Assembly: GCF_009727055.1 (NCBI RefSeq)
Contig: NC_052354.1
Span: 49,441,360-49,505,359, forward strand
Source: Benincasa hispida
Taxonomy: Eukaryota; Streptophyta; Magnoliopsida; Cucurbitales; Cucurbitaceae
DNA: 64,000 nt
Direction of reading: 5' to 3'
A program made the position numbers and the translations under genes. The notes under the pieces were generated by a model. That model saw nothing but the letters and a program-made list of their open reading frames with translations, ran no database searches and was not told the DNA's origin. This document shows positions 63,798 to 64,000 of this stretch, one piece after another; position 1 is the first letter of the stretch; every line of letters begins with the position of its first letter.

Positions 63798-64000
63798 CCA
63801 AACATGAATCTCATGGCATAGGGAGAAACGTGAGTGGAATCATTAACATATCGTATACATCTTTTCTTCCCACTGAGTATTTTATAACTTAGGGTTTAGT
63901 TTACTTAGAAAAAACACGGCTAAGAATTTTAACTAAGTGACTTTTTAGGTTTGTCCAAGAGTAACATTTACCTTGGATAGTTGAAACAACTTTTGATCAT

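Larger units (their letters stand above)
57309..64000 (-). mobile_element. Minus-strand Ty1/copia element, internal region, runs off the window
   Basis: Reading leftward from the window edge come a leader with a duplicated motif, gag/protease, pre-integrase, integrase, RT, RNase H, a 3' untranslated stretch (59515-59313) and a polypurine tract at 57311-57323 (minus strand ATCAAGTGGAGGATT) next to the LTR 56366-57308. The 5' LTR and primer site lie beyond 64000. A solo LTR (57346-59312) interrupts it between RNase H and the polypurine tract. All coding parts are broken. Its gene order and motifs are copia-type, but the protein sequence is clearly different from the copia element in EMC2, so the two are separate lineages. 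Confidence 0.85.

Overview
The window is nuclear DNA from a flowering plant. Genes have many short GT..AG introns, the proteins match plant-only families (DUF868, IQ67-domain, plant-type NEK kinase), and the intergenic DNA is very AT-rich and full of degraded LTR retrotransposons, LINE/SINE remnants and small inverted-repeat elements. The style of the repeats makes me think of the cucumber family (Cucurbitaceae), but that is inference from memory, not something the sequence proves. 

Layout. 1-7.8 kb: gene-poor AT-rich DNA with MITE-like repeats. 8.1-9.0 kb (+): an intronless DUF868 gene with a 34-codon upstream ORF. 9.4-9.8 kb: an unrecognised hydrophobic reading frame. 9.8-15.4 kb: no gene seen. 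15.6-29.9 kb (+): EMC2, a subunit of the ER membrane protein insertase, in nine coding exons giving 302 aa. Its introns hold a Mutator-like inverted-repeat element with a 9-bp target duplication (intron 1), a full-length but dead Ty1/copia retrotransposon (intron 3, 17701-23185), and LINE and SINE debris (intron 7). 29.9-45.8 kb: a gene desert with several palindromic MITEs, a clean hAT-type MITE (42862-43419) and two GC-richer islands that both contain the palindrome GTGGGACCCAC. 46.5-51.8 kb (+): a plant NEK kinase of 607 aa in 14 coding exons. 52.3-54.4 kb (-): an IQ67-domain calmodulin-binding protein of 375 aa in three exons, convergent with the kinase. 55.8-64.0 kb: a nested retrotransposon cluster: a truncated LTR, a minus-strand copia element that runs off the window, and a roughly 2-kb solo LTR inserted just upstream of that element's polypurine tract. 

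The four genes are unrelated housekeeping or regulatory plant genes with no sign of joint function. I found no convincing undescribed biological system. The most unusual signal is technical. At 24682-24719 lies an exact head-to-head dimer of the 19-bp Tn5 mosaic end, which is the Nextera mate-pair junction adapter, flanked by a perfect 105-bp direct duplication. This is almost certainly library adapter built into the assembly inside EMC2 intron 3.
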